Shown piece by piece: positions 1 to 8,193 of a stretch of 59,388 nucleotides of DNA. Position 1 is the first letter of the stretch, and every line of letters begins with the position of its first letter. The position numbers and the translations under genes were made by a program. Origin of the DNA: an uncultured Burkholderiaceae bacterium (GTDB lineage Bacteria > Pseudomonadota > Gammaproteobacteria > Burkholderiales > Burkholderiaceae); contig CALMPB010000250.1 of NCBI GenBank assembly GCA_937871985.1, forward strand, positions 1 to 59,388, read 5' to 3'. The notes beneath the pieces are model-generated. The model made no database searches. It was not told the DNA's origin and saw nothing but the letters and a program-made list of their open reading frames with translations.

Positions 1-1
1 C

Positions 2-1144
2 CGGCTGCTGCTTTCCAAGCCCGACATGCTGCTGCTGGACGAACCCACCAACCACTTGGATGCCGAAAGCGTCGAATGGCTGGAACTGTTCCTGCGCCGC
101 TTCCCCGGCACGGTGGTGGCGGTGACGCACGATCGCTATTTCCTGGACAATGCCGCGGAATGGATTCTGGAGCTGGATCGGGGCCACGGCATTCCCTGGA
201 AGGGTAATTACAGCTCCTGGCTCGAACAAAAAGACGAGCGCCTCAAGCAGGAAGAGGCCTCTGAATCGGCGCGCCAGCGCACCATCAAGAAAGAGCTCGA
301 ATGGGTGCGGCAGAACCCCAAGGGCCGCCAGGCCAAGGCCAAGGCGCGCCTGGCCCGGTTCGAAGAGCTGTCGTCGCACGAATACCAGAAGCGCAACGAA
401 ACCCAGGAAATCTTCGTGCCGGTCGCCGAAAGGCTGGGCAACGAGGTCATCGAGTTCGAGAATGTCAGCAAGGGCTTCGGCGACCGCCTGCTCATCGACA
501 ATCTCAGCTTCAAGATACCGGCCGGCGCCATCGTGGGCATCATCGGCGCCAACGGCGCGGGCAAATCCACTCTGTTCCGCATGCTTGCGGGGCAGGACAA
601 GCCCGATGCGGGCACGGTAACCGTCGGCAAGACCGTCAAGCTGGCGTATGTCGACCAGTCGCGCGAGGCCCTGCCCGATGAAAAGACCGTGTTCGACGCG
701 CTGTCCGACGGGGCCGACCTCATCACGATCGGAAAGTTCGAAATGTCGTCCAGGGCCTACCTGGGCCGCTTCAACTTCAAGGGCGGCGACCAGAACAAGC
801 TGGTGGGCAAGCTGTCCGGCGGCGAGCGCGGCCGCTTCCACCTGGCCAAAACCCTGATCGCCGGCGGCAATGTGCTGCTGCTCGACGAACCCTCCAACGA
901 CCTCGACGTGGAAACGCTGCGCGCCCTGGAAGACGCCTTGCTGGAGTTTGCCGGTAGCGTGCTGGTCATCAGCCACGACCGCTGGTTCCTGGATCGCATC
1001 GCCACCCATATCCTGGCTTTCGAGGGCGATTCCCAGGTCGTGTTCTTCGACGGCAACTATCAGGAATACGAGGCGGACAAAAAGCGCCGCCTGGGCGATG
1101 AGGGCGCCAAACCCCGGCGATTGCGCTACAAAGCGCTTAAGTAA
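2..1144 (+). CDS. ettA: ABC-F translation factor EttA, 5'-truncated by the window edge
   Basis: C-terminal 380 residues of an ABC-F ATPase; the reading frame is open to the window edge, so the true start and first Walker A lie outside. Seen: Walker B '[11 protein letters not shown]' of the first ATPase domain, a basic, charged linker (residues about 70-130, the place of the ABC-F tRNA-interaction motif), then a complete second domain with Walker A 'GANGAGKST', signature 'LSGGERGR' and Walker B '[11 protein letters not shown]'. There are no membrane segments. EttA gates ribosome entry into the elongation cycle according to ATP/ADP level by binding the E site. The short C-terminal tail and linker fit EttA better than Uup or YheS, though the subfamily was judged by eye. 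The next gene starts 170 bp downstream behind its own RBS. Confidence 0.9.
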   Translation, partial: RLLLSKPDMLLLDEPTNHLDAESVEWLELFLRRFPGTVVAVTHDRYFLDNAAEWILELDRGHGIPWKGNYSSWLEQKDERLKQEEASESARQRTIKKELEWVRQNPKGRQAKAKARLARFEELSSHEYQKRNETQEIFVPVAERLGNEVIEFENVSKGFGDRLLIDNLSFKIPAGAIVGIIGANGAGKSTLFRMLAGQDKPDAGTVTVGKTVKLAYVDQSREALPDEKTVFDALSDGADLITIGKFEMSSRAYLGRFNFKGGDQNKLVGKLSGGERGRFHLAKTLIAGGNVLLLDEPSNDLDVETLRALEDALLEFAGSVLVISHDRWFLDRIATHILAFEGDSQVVFFDGNYQEYEADKKRRLGDEGAKPRRLRYKALK

Positions 1145-1314
1145 ACGTAACATCGGGCGGGAGGCGGCATGCAAACGACGAGGGTCGTTTCGTGTCGGCA
1201 GGCCTTCGCGCGCCTCGTTTGTTACAAAGCTAACAACCCGCTACGCAATCCGCTGGTGCTCGATTCCCGAATCGGGTATCGTGGTTACAAGCGTAGCCCT
1301 ATAGGAGTTTAACT

Positions 1315-1542
1315 ATGAAAATCATCGATCTAGGCAAATTGGCGGCGGTAGGCTTGTTGGCGGTTTCCGCGGCGGGGTGTTCCTCATGGGACAACATGAG
1401 CCATCGCCAGAAAAGCGCCGTGACCGGTGCCGGGATAGGCGGTGTCGCGGGCGCGGTAGTGACCGGCGGCGGTGTGCTGGGTACGGTCGGCGGGGCCGCC
1501 ATCGGCGGCGTCATCGGCGATCAAGTCGGCAAGAACAAATAA
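1315..1542 (+). CDS. Small glycine-zipper lipoprotein (OsmB-like)
   Basis: A 75-residue protein with an N-terminal signal ending in a lipobox-like 'SAAGC' (Cys about residue 22), so it is predicted to be lipidated and exported. The rest is a short polar stretch and a Gly/Ala/Val-rich glycine-zipper segment ('GAGIGGVAGAVV' ... 'GGAAIGGVIGDQVG') as in OsmB/SlyB/17-kDa-antigen-type small outer-membrane lipoproteins. Such proteins are commonly envelope-stress linked, but no specific role can be assigned. The start is supported by an upstream 'TAGGAG' RBS. It stands alone: an intrinsic terminator follows and minE lies convergently downstream. Confidence 0.8.
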   Translation: MKIIDLGKLAAVGLLAVSAAGCSSWDNMSHRQKSAVTGAGIGGVAGAVVTGGGVLGTVGGAAIGGVIGDQVGKNK

Positions 1543-1601
1543 AAAGCCGGCTGGATCCGCGTCGGCGAGCGAGCTATTCCGCTCCCTGGCCGGCAAAAGC
1601 C

Positions 1602-1645
1602 AAGGCCTGAGTACCGGTACGGCACCGGGCTCAGGCCTTTTGCTT
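1602..1645 (+). terminator. Intrinsic terminator after the small lipoprotein gene
   Basis: Ten-base perfect inverted repeat, AAGGCCTGAG at 1602-1611 and CTCAGGCCTT at 1630-1639, with an 18-base loop, followed by a T-rich tract (TTTTGCTTTG). It lies between the convergent lipoprotein and minE genes. Confidence 0.7.
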
Positions 1646-1737
1646 TGCGTTCGTGGCGGGGTCGGGCTGCTTTGGGATGGGAGCCAAGGGGCGGCAGGGG
1701 CCTCGCCGAGGTCGGCGCCGCTGCCCGCGGGGGAGAA

Positions 1738-2001
1738 TCAGGGGCGGGCTTCGGCCTGCGGCATTTCGATCTTGACCTCCAGGATTTCCAGGGAGTCCTG
1801 GCGCTCGAGGTTGACCTTGATGTCGTTGGGATTGATTTTGACGTAGCGGGAAATGACCTCGACCAGCTCTTTTTGCAGGCGGGGAAGATAGTCGGGAGCG
1901 ACGCCGTCGCCGCGTTCATTGATAAGGATGAGCTGCAGGCGGTCTTTGGCGACGCTGGCCGAGGTTTTTTTCTCGCCGAGAAGAAAAGAGAGGAAGGACA
2001 T
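1738..2001 (-). CDS. minE: Cell division topological specificity factor MinE
   Basis: An 87-residue MinE of normal length. The N-terminal part (about residues 1-35, '[20 protein letters not shown]') is the membrane-targeting and MinD-binding region, and the C-terminal part is the topological specificity domain. MinE stimulates MinD ATPase at the membrane and drives the pole-to-pole oscillation that confines the MinCD inhibitor to the poles. It is the last gene of the minus-strand minC-minD-minE set and starts one base after the minD stop, so it is almost certainly co-translated with minD. Confidence 0.97.
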   Translation of the reverse strand: MSFLSFLLGEKKTSASVAKDRLQLILINERGDGVAPDYLPRLQKELVEVISRYVKINPNDIKVNLERQDSLEILEVKIEMPQAEARP

Positions 2002-2002
2002 G

Positions 2003-2818
2003 TCATTTCCCTCCGAACAGGCGCTTGAACAGGCCGGGCTTTTCGTAGTCGACGAAACGCAGCGGCTTTTCCTCGCCCAGATAGCGGGCCACGACGTCCT
2101 GGTACGCCACCGAGACGTCGCTGTCGCGCAGGTGAATGGCGGGAATGCCCTGGTTGGAGGCCTGCAGCACGTCTTCGGATTCGGGGATGACGCCGATCAG
2201 CTTGATGCGCAGGATGTCTTCGATGTCCTGCAGCGAAAGCATTTCGCCGTCGGCGACGCGCTTGGCGTTGTAACGGGTAAGCAGCAGGTATTCCTTGATG
2301 GGTTCGTCGTTGTTGACGGCCCGATGGGACTTGGCCGAAAGAATGCCCAGGATGCGGTCGGAGTCGCGCACCGATGAGACCTCGGGGTTGGTGACCACGA
2401 TGGCGTCGTCGGCGAAGTACGAGGCCATGAGCGCCCCCGTCTCGATGCCGGCGGGCGAGTCGCAGACAATGTACTCGAAGCCCATTTCCTTGAGGTCGTT
2501 GAGGGTTTTCTCGACCCCTTCCTGGGTGAGGGCGTCCTTGTCGCGCGTTTGCGAGGCGGGCAGCACGTACAGGTTCTCGAGCTGTTTGTCGCGGATCAGG
2601 GCCTGGTTCAGGGTGGCCTCGCCCTGGATGACGTTGACGAAATCGTAGACGACCCGGCGCTCGCAGCCCATGATCAAGTCCAGGTTGCGCAGGCCGACGT
2701 CGAAGTCGATGACCACCGTCTTGAATCCACGCATTGCCAATCCCGAGGAAAAGCTGGCGCTGGTGGTTGTCTTGCCCACCCCGCCCTTACCGGAAGTCAC
2801 TACAACAATTCGCGCCAT
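2003..2818 (-). CDS. minD: Septum site-determining ATPase MinD
   Basis: A 271-residue ParA/MinD-type ATPase. Seen: the deviant Walker A '[15 protein letters not shown]' near the N-terminus with the signature lysine, a switch I/II region including '[12 protein letters not shown]' and 'CDSPAGIE', and a C-terminal basic amphipathic tail ('[10 protein letters not shown]') that targets the ATP dimer to the membrane. MinD recruits MinC and is cycled by MinE. Length and motifs are those of the full family protein. It is separated from upstream minC by 173 bp, unusually long for this operon, so minDE may have its own promoter. Confidence 0.98.
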   Translation of the reverse strand: MARIVVVTSGKGGVGKTTTSASFSSGLAMRGFKTVVIDFDVGLRNLDLIMGCERRVVYDFVNVIQGEATLNQALIRDKQLENLYVLPASQTRDKDALTQEGVEKTLNDLKEMGFEYIVCDSPAGIETGALMASYFADDAIVVTNPEVSSVRDSDRILGILSAKSHRAVNNDEPIKEYLLLTRYNAKRVADGEMLSLQDIEDILRIKLIGVIPESEDVLQASNQGIPAIHLRDSDVSVAYQDVVARYLGEEKPLRFVDYEKPGLFKRLFGGK

Positions 2819-2991
2819 GTCGATTGAATCCCTTTAGTCTTTGGTTTTATTAAATCACGTAATCGTAATGCAAAAATGCATGGAATTGGCCCTGAACGGC
2901 CGTTAAACAGTTATTGGGTTGGCAACAAAACTTATCCTTTCGCCGCCGGCCGCGCATTCGGCCCCAATAACGGGTTTTCATCTTGCGCTGC

Positions 2992-3759
2992 TCATCCTTT
3001 GTCCAGACTGACTATGCGCAGCGTGTCGCCGTCGAGCTGGACGATGGCCGGCTGGTTGTGCAGGCTTTTGTCGAGTTGGGTTTCGATGACCCGGTAAACG
3101 CCGGCGATGGCCAGCAGTTCGGGGTCCAGTTGCGTGGTGAAGATGCGGGCGCTGGTGTCGCCGCGCGCGCCCGCCATGGCCTTGCCGCGCAGGGGGCCGT
3201 ATACGTGGATGTTGCCGTCCGCGATCACTTCCGCCCCCTGGCCGACCACGCCGATGACGATGAGGTCGGTATTGCGGGCGTAAATGCGCTGGCCCGAACG
3301 CAATTGGCGGTTGATGATCATGGCGGCGGGCGCCACGGCGGGGACGGTATCGTGGGCGGCTGGCGCGGGAGGCGCCGATGGCGCGACGACGGGCACTTCC
3401 TTGTCGGGGGCGGGGGTGCTGGCCGGCCGCACCGGAGCCGCCGACAGGTCGACCAGCGCCAGCCCGCAGGCCTGCGCGGCTTCCAGGTTCGCGCCGGCGG
3501 CCACGACGCCGATGGGGTGCAGGGCATGCCCGCGCAGCGCTTTCAGCAGGGCTTTCCAGTCGATGGTTTCTTCGAGGCTCGAAGCGTCGACGACCACAGG
3601 CTCGTTTTCAAAGAACGAGCCGGCGTCGCTCATGCGCTGATCCAGCGTGGCGACCAGCGCTTTCAGGTCGTGGTCGTGCAGGACGATGCGCACGGCATAC
3701 AGCGTGGCGCTTTTGAAGTCGAGCGCGGGTTGTTCTTTGGATGAAGAAGAGTTACTCAC
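2992..3759 (-). CDS. minC: Septum site-determining protein MinC
   Basis: A 255-residue MinC. The N-terminal FtsZ-interacting domain occupies about residues 10-105. A proline/alanine-rich linker follows (about 115-150), then the C-terminal beta-helix domain with '[17 protein letters not shown]' and '[18 protein letters not shown]', which binds MinD and dimerises. MinC blocks FtsZ ring assembly away from midcell. The annotated start is GTG at 3759 with no strong RBS; no better upstream start was found. It lies downstream of glnS on the same strand, with a 104-bp gap containing an inverted repeat. Confidence 0.95.
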   Translation of the reverse strand: MSNSSSSKEQPALDFKSATLYAVRIVLHDHDLKALVATLDQRMSDAGSFFENEPVVVDASSLEETIDWKALLKALRGHALHPIGVVAAGANLEAAQACGLALVDLSAAPVRPASTPAPDKEVPVVAPSAPPAPAAHDTVPAVAPAAMIINRQLRSGQRIYARNTDLIVIGVVGQGAEVIADGNIHVYGPLRGKAMAGARGDTSARIFTTQLDPELLAIAGVYRVIETQLDKSLHNQPAIVQLDGDTLRIVSLDKG

Positions 3760-3779
3760 GATATGTCTATGTCAGGGAG

Positions 3780-3816
3780 CTTTGCCTCGACAAAATACCA
3801 GAAAGTCGGGGCAAAG
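3780..3816. promoter_or_regulatory. 12-bp-arm hairpin between glnS and minC
   Basis: Arms CTTTGCCTCGAC (3780-3791) and GTCGGGGCAAAG (3805-3816) pair over 12 positions with one T/G mismatch and a 13-base loop. No T-run follows on either strand, so it is not a clear intrinsic terminator. It sits just upstream of minC and could act as an attenuator, an RNA stability element or a protein site. Confidence 0.5.
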
Positions 3817-3863
3817 CCGAGTGTTTTGCGACGCGGCGGCGGAGGATGAAGGGCTTTTGGGCT

Positions 3864-5621
3864 TCAAATCCAGGAATCTTTGAGGGTGACCGCGCGATTG
3901 ATGACGGGTTTTTCCCGAGTGGAGTCGATGCGGTCGGCGACGAAATAGCCCAGCCGTTCGAATTGCCAGCAGGCTTCGGGGTCGGCATGGGTGCCGGGCT
4001 CGATCCAGCCTTGCACGGCCTGGAAGGAATCCGGGTTCAGGGCGTCCAGGAAGTTTTTGTCGCCGGAGTCCGGGTGCGGGTCGGCGAACAGCCGGTCGTA
4101 CAGGCGGATTTCGGCCTGGACGGCGTGCGCCGCGCTGACCCAGGTGATGGTGCCCTTGACCTTGACGGCGTCGGCGCCCGGGGTGCCGCTTTTCGTGTCG
4201 GGCAGGTATTCGACGTGCACTTCGGTGATTTCACCGTCGTCGTTCTTGACGCAGCCGGTGCATTTGACGATGTAGCCGTACTTGAGGCGCACCGTATTGC
4301 CGGGGAACAGCCGGAAGTATTTCTTGGGCGGGTCTTCGCGGAAATCGTCGCGTTCTATCCATAGCTCGCGCGAAAAGGGGAACTCGCGCAAGCCGGCTTC
4401 GGGGTCGTGCGGGTTGCGCGGCGCATGGCAAAGCTCGGACTGGCCTTCGGGGTAGTTGGTGACGACCAGCTTGAGCGGGTCGAGCACGGCCACGCGGCGA
4501 TCCGCCTTGGGGTCGAGGTCGTCGCGCAGGGCTTGTTCGAGCACGCTGTAGTCGATGCGCGAATCGGATTTGGACACGCCCAGCCGTTCACAGAACAGGC
4601 GGATGGATTCCGGCGTGTAGCCGCGCCGGCGCAGCCCGGCCAGCGTGGGCAGGCGTGGGTCGTCCCAGCCATTGACGTAGCCTTCGCGCACCAGTTCCAG
4701 CAGCTTGCGCTTGCTGGTTACGACATAGCTGAGGTTGAGCCGGGCGAATTCGTATTGATGCGGCAGGGGGCGGGCCAGCTCGCCCAGGTCGGCCAGCTTG
4801 TTCAGTATCCAGTCGTAGAAGGGGCGCTGGTCTTCGAATTCCAGCGTGCAGACGCTGTGGGTGATGCCTTCCAGCGCGTCTTCGACGGGATGGGCCCAGG
4901 TGTACATGGGGTAGATGCACCATTTGTTGCCGGTGCGGTGGTGGTGCGCGTGCCGGATGCGGTACAGGGCGGGATCGCGCAGGTTCATATTGGGCGAGGC
5001 CATGTCGATTTTGGCGCGCAGAACCAGGCTGCCGTCCGGGTGTTTGCCGTCGCGCATTTCCTGCAGCAGGGCCAGGGATTCTTCGGCGGGGCGATCGCGC
5101 CAGGGCGAGTTCGTGCCTTTTTCCGTGAGCGTGCCGCGGGTGGCGCGCATCTGGTCGGCGGTTTGTTCGTCGACGTAGGCGTTGCCCGAGCGGATGAGCG
5201 CCTGCGCGAAGCCGTACATGTAGTCGAAGTAGTCGCTGGCGTAGTAAAGATTGTTCTCGCCCTGGTTTTCCCAGGTGAAGCCCAGCCATTTGACTGTGTC
5301 GATAATGGCATTGACGTATTCGTCGTCTTCTTTTTCCGGGTTGGTGTCGTCGAAACGCAGGTGGCAGACGCCCTGGAAGTCACGCGCCAGGCCGAAATTC
5401 AGGCAGATGCTTTTGGCGTGGCCGATATGCAGATAGCCATTGGGCTCGGGCGGAAAGCGCGTGCGGATTCTGGCGGCGTCCAGGCCGCCTTGCTGTTGCA
5501 TCGAAGCCGGGCCGGGCTTGCCCGACCAGCGTTTACCGGCATAGGCGCCATTGGCCAGATCCTGCTCGATGATGGTGCGCAGAAAATTGGACGCCGGGGG
5601 TGTCGAAGAAGATGAAGTCAT
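3864..5621 (-). CDS. glnS: Glutaminyl-tRNA synthetase
   Basis: A class I aminoacyl-tRNA synthetase of 585 residues that charges tRNA-Gln. Seen: the HIGH motif in 'PPEPNGYLHIGHAKS', the KMSKS-type motif 'VTSKRKL', and GlnRS-type features 'RFDDTNPEKE' and 'YPMYTWAHPVEDA'. The C-terminal anticodon-binding beta-barrels are complete. I chose the ATG at 5621, giving a Ser/Thr-rich N-terminus before 'NFLRTIIEQDL', because family homology begins there; the frame stays open 240 bp further upstream without family sequence. The RBS before this ATG is weak. It is divergent from the cydA-like gene and upstream of minC. Confidence 0.96.
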   Translation of the reverse strand: MTSSSSTPPASNFLRTIIEQDLANGAYAGKRWSGKPGPASMQQQGGLDAARIRTRFPPEPNGYLHIGHAKSICLNFGLARDFQGVCHLRFDDTNPEKEDDEYVNAIIDTVKWLGFTWENQGENNLYYASDYFDYMYGFAQALIRSGNAYVDEQTADQMRATRGTLTEKGTNSPWRDRPAEESLALLQEMRDGKHPDGSLVLRAKIDMASPNMNLRDPALYRIRHAHHHRTGNKWCIYPMYTWAHPVEDALEGITHSVCTLEFEDQRPFYDWILNKLADLGELARPLPHQYEFARLNLSYVVTSKRKLLELVREGYVNGWDDPRLPTLAGLRRRGYTPESIRLFCERLGVSKSDSRIDYSVLEQALRDDLDPKADRRVAVLDPLKLVVTNYPEGQSELCHAPRNPHDPEAGLREFPFSRELWIERDDFREDPPKKYFRLFPGNTVRLKYGYIVKCTGCVKNDDGEITEVHVEYLPDTKSGTPGADAVKVKGTITWVSAAHAVQAEIRLYDRLFADPHPDSGDKNFLDALNPDSFQAVQGWIEPGTHADPEACWQFERLGYFVADRIDSTREKPVINRAVTLKDSWI

Positions 5622-5748
5622 ACAGGGGTTGGAAAAAGACGGAAGTATCCAGTGAAATAAGCATTTTGCCACGTTCGGCGCCATTTGCCCCGCGCAGGAT
5701 CCCGATGGCGGCCAAACTCGCTCCAAACTGGCTAAACTAGCGCTCATT

Positions 5749-7089
5749 ATGACAAACTTGAACCTCTGGTTGTCCCAGACGCAGTTCTTCCTGAGCCTCG
5801 GCTTTTTATCGATCTTCCTGGCGATCGAAATCGGGCTGGCCTGGGTTCTGCTGTTCTTCAAGATCGGCGCTTCGTTCAGCGAGCGCGCCGGCTGGACGGA
5901 TGCCTACCGCTTCTGGGTGCGGGTGTTCGCCCTGGCGGTCATTCTTACGCTGGCTTCCAGCATGCCCGTCCTCATCCAGGTCGGCAGCCTGTGGCCGGCC
6001 CTCATGGACAAGATCGGCGACGTGGCGGGGCCTTTGCTGGCCGGCGCCATCCTGACCACCTTCATCTTCAAGTCCTGCTTTCTGGGAGCCATGCTGTTCG
6101 GGCAGCGCTATGTGTCCGAACGCATCCACACGCTTCTCGTCCTGATGGTTGCCGTGGGCGTGACCGTCGCCGCGGGCTGGCTCGTGGTGCTGCTGGGCTG
6201 GATGCAGGCCCCGGCCGGCGCATTGCTGGTGGACGGGCAATATGCGGCGGTGGAGTGGAGTGATATTGTCCTGAACCCCTTCGCGGGCTGGATGTTCGGC
6301 CTGCTGCTGGTGGTGGCCGCGCTGACCGTGGCTTTTCTGCTCATGGGAGTCAGCGTGCGCCAGGCCTTTCGTCATCCGCTGGTCGAGGGCGAGCAATTGG
6401 CATTTCGCGCCGGGCTGTTCCTGGCCATGGCGGGCGTGGTGGCGCTGGCGGTAACCGTGGCCGGCTACGGGCAGCAAGTGGCCATGCACCAGCCGGGCAA
6501 GGCGGCGGCCACGGCCGCCTACTGGCATGGCGGCGTGCAGCCCGACCTCGTTCTGGCGGCCTGGCCCGACCAGGCGCGCGGCGTCAACCGCGCCGCCGTG
6601 CTGTGGCATCACGCCGGAGGCCGCTGGCTGGCCCACGACGACAAGGGCGTGCTGATCGGCCTGGATCGGATTTCGGGCATGGAGCCTCCCGTGGCGCTTA
6701 CTTTCTGGTCGTTCCGCCTGGTGCTCGCGGCCGGACTGGCCATGGCCGTTCTGGCCTGGGGCACCTTCTGGCGCCTGCGCAAAAGGCAGTACGATCCCGG
6801 CATCCTGTCGGGAACGTGGCGCCGCCTTATTGCGGGCATGACGTTTTCGGGCTGGGTGCTGGGCCTGGCCATCATGTGCCACATGCTGTTCGGCCTGGCG
6901 CCGTATGCGGTCAACGGAACCATCACCTTGGCCGAGATCGTCGGCGATACCAGCCCCAATGTGCTGATGGCCGGCCTGGCGGTGTATGCGCTGGTCTATG
7001 CCGTGCTGTTGTATGGATTTTTCCAATTATTGACGCACATCGTGCGCTACGGCGTGGTGCCGATCGCGCGGCGCAGGGGGCGGGCATGA
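5749..7089 (+). CDS. CydA-like membrane protein lacking the cytochrome bd haem ligands
   Basis: A 446-residue polytopic membrane protein with about nine hydrophobic segments. It aligns collinearly with subunit I of cytochrome bd, for example 'SDIVLNPFAG' against E. coli 'SELVLNPVAQ' and 'GWMQAPAG' against 'GWMQNPIA'. In my hand alignment, residues known in E. coli CydA as haem ligands are changed: His19 to Leu20, His186 to Leu185, Met393 to Val325 (Arg391 is kept as Arg323), and Glu445 to Leu. Proton-path Glu99 and Glu107 become Ala and Lys, the GRQPW motif reads 'GLAPY', and the Q-loop is shortened. The fold is therefore CydA-like, but quinol oxidase activity is doubtful. It overlaps the CydB-like gene by 4 bp. 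No cydX or cydDC is present in the window. Confidence 0.8.
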   Translation: MTNLNLWLSQTQFFLSLGFLSIFLAIEIGLAWVLLFFKIGASFSERAGWTDAYRFWVRVFALAVILTLASSMPVLIQVGSLWPALMDKIGDVAGPLLAGAILTTFIFKSCFLGAMLFGQRYVSERIHTLLVLMVAVGVTVAAGWLVVLLGWMQAPAGALLVDGQYAAVEWSDIVLNPFAGWMFGLLLVVAALTVAFLLMGVSVRQAFRHPLVEGEQLAFRAGLFLAMAGVVALAVTVAGYGQQVAMHQPGKAAATAAYWHGGVQPDLVLAAWPDQARGVNRAAVLWHHAGGRWLAHDDKGVLIGLDRISGMEPPVALTFWSFRLVLAAGLAMAVLAWGTFWRLRKRQYDPGILSGTWRRLIAGMTFSGWVLGLAIMCHMLFGLAPYAVNGTITLAEIVGDTSPNVLMAGLAVYALVYAVLLYGFFQLLTHIVRYGVVPIARRRGRA

Positions 7090-8135
7090 TAGATACCTTG
7101 GTCAGTCTGCTGGGAATCAACGCCCAGGATCCTTCCTTCTGGATGCCCCTGGTCTTCATGGGGCTGTTGTTCGCGACCATTGTGGCCGGCACGGTGCTGG
7201 ACGGCTTCGACATCGGCGTGGGCTGCCTGGTGCTGTTCGCGCCGCGCGAGCTGCGTCCGCGCATGCTGTCGCTGCTGAGCCCATGGCGCGACGCCAACGA
7301 GTTCTGGCTGTTCCTGGGCATGGGCTTGTTCGTGGCCGCTTTTCCGCATGCCTGGGGCAGCATCATGGGCCAGTTGTATCTGCCCCTGTCTCTGCTGGCC
7401 CTGGGCGTATTGCTGCGCTCGGTGTCGTTCGAGCTGCGCCTGCGCTCTCCCATTGAAATGCAGGGGCGCTGGCTGAAGGGTTTTGCGCTGGGATCGCTCA
7501 TTACCGCCGTGGCGCACGGCGTGCTGCTGGGTCAACTGGTGGTGTCCTACCAGACCGATCTGGGCTATATGTGGTTTTCAGCATTTCTGGGCGTGTGCGC
7601 GCTGCTTGCGTACTGCCTGCTGGGGGCGTCGTGGCTCATCATGCGCGTGCGCGGCGAACTGCGCGTGCGCGCCGTCATGTGGGGCCGGCATGTCGTGCGC
7701 TGGGCCGCCGCGGGTTCGGTGGGGGTTTCCGTGGTGCTGGCTTTCGCCAACAGCGGGGTGTTCCTGAAATGGAGCGACGGCCCGCAATGGCCCCTGGTCG
7801 TGGGCTTGTGGGGGCTGCTGCTGATTTGCTTCGTCACCATCGAAATGTGCTTGCAGCGCATGATCAACAGCAGCTACCGCAATACCGCGCTGCCCTTCGC
7901 CATGACCCTGCTGATCTTTCTGGTCACGCTGGGGGGGCTGGGCTACAGCTTTTTCCCCTACCTGGTGCTGGACGACATCACCATCTGGGATGCCGCCGCG
8001 TCGGTGGGGTCGCTGCGGCTCATTCTGGCGGCGGCGATCGTGGCCTTGCCGGTCGTGCTGATCTTCAATCTCTGGGTCTACTGGCGCATGTTCGGCCTGT
8101 CCAAGCCGCCTTCCCCACCCAAATTCAAGGGCTAG
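7086..8135 (+). CDS. CydB-like membrane protein, partner of the haem-ligand-free CydA-like protein
   Basis: A 349-residue polytopic membrane protein of the CydB family. The ATG at 7086 overlaps the TGA of the preceding gene (ATGA), which implies translational coupling and a two-subunit complex. Family landmarks remain: 'GTVLDGFDIGVG' near the N-terminus (E. coli 'FAVTDGFDMGVG'), 'RDANEFWL' (E. coli 'WDGNQVWL', with the Asp conserved) and a C-terminal 'NLWVYWRMFG' (E. coli 'TIWCYWKMFG'). CydB binds no haem in canonical enzymes and serves as a structural/proton-path partner, so its conservation fits a retained heterodimer. Function of the pair is unknown. It ends 58 bp from the convergent histidine kinase gene. 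Confidence 0.82.
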   Translation: MIDTLVSLLGINAQDPSFWMPLVFMGLLFATIVAGTVLDGFDIGVGCLVLFAPRELRPRMLSLLSPWRDANEFWLFLGMGLFVAAFPHAWGSIMGQLYLPLSLLALGVLLRSVSFELRLRSPIEMQGRWLKGFALGSLITAVAHGVLLGQLVVSYQTDLGYMWFSAFLGVCALLAYCLLGASWLIMRVRGELRVRAVMWGRHVVRWAAAGSVGVSVVLAFANSGVFLKWSDGPQWPLVVGLWGLLLICFVTIEMCLQRMINSSYRNTALPFAMTLLIFLVTLGGLGYSFFPYLVLDDITIWDAAASVGSLRLILAAAIVALPVVLIFNLWVYWRMFGLSKPPSPPKFKG

Positions 8136-8193
8136 CGCGCCGCTCGGCCAATCCGTATCGTTGACCGTTGCGTCTGAACCGACCAGCCACGTG

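Noticed and set aside
5749..8135. Functional cytochrome bd quinol oxidase
   Set aside because: Family membership holds, but all axial haem ligands and key proton-path residues are substituted, so the symbols cydA/cydB and an oxidase function were not assigned.
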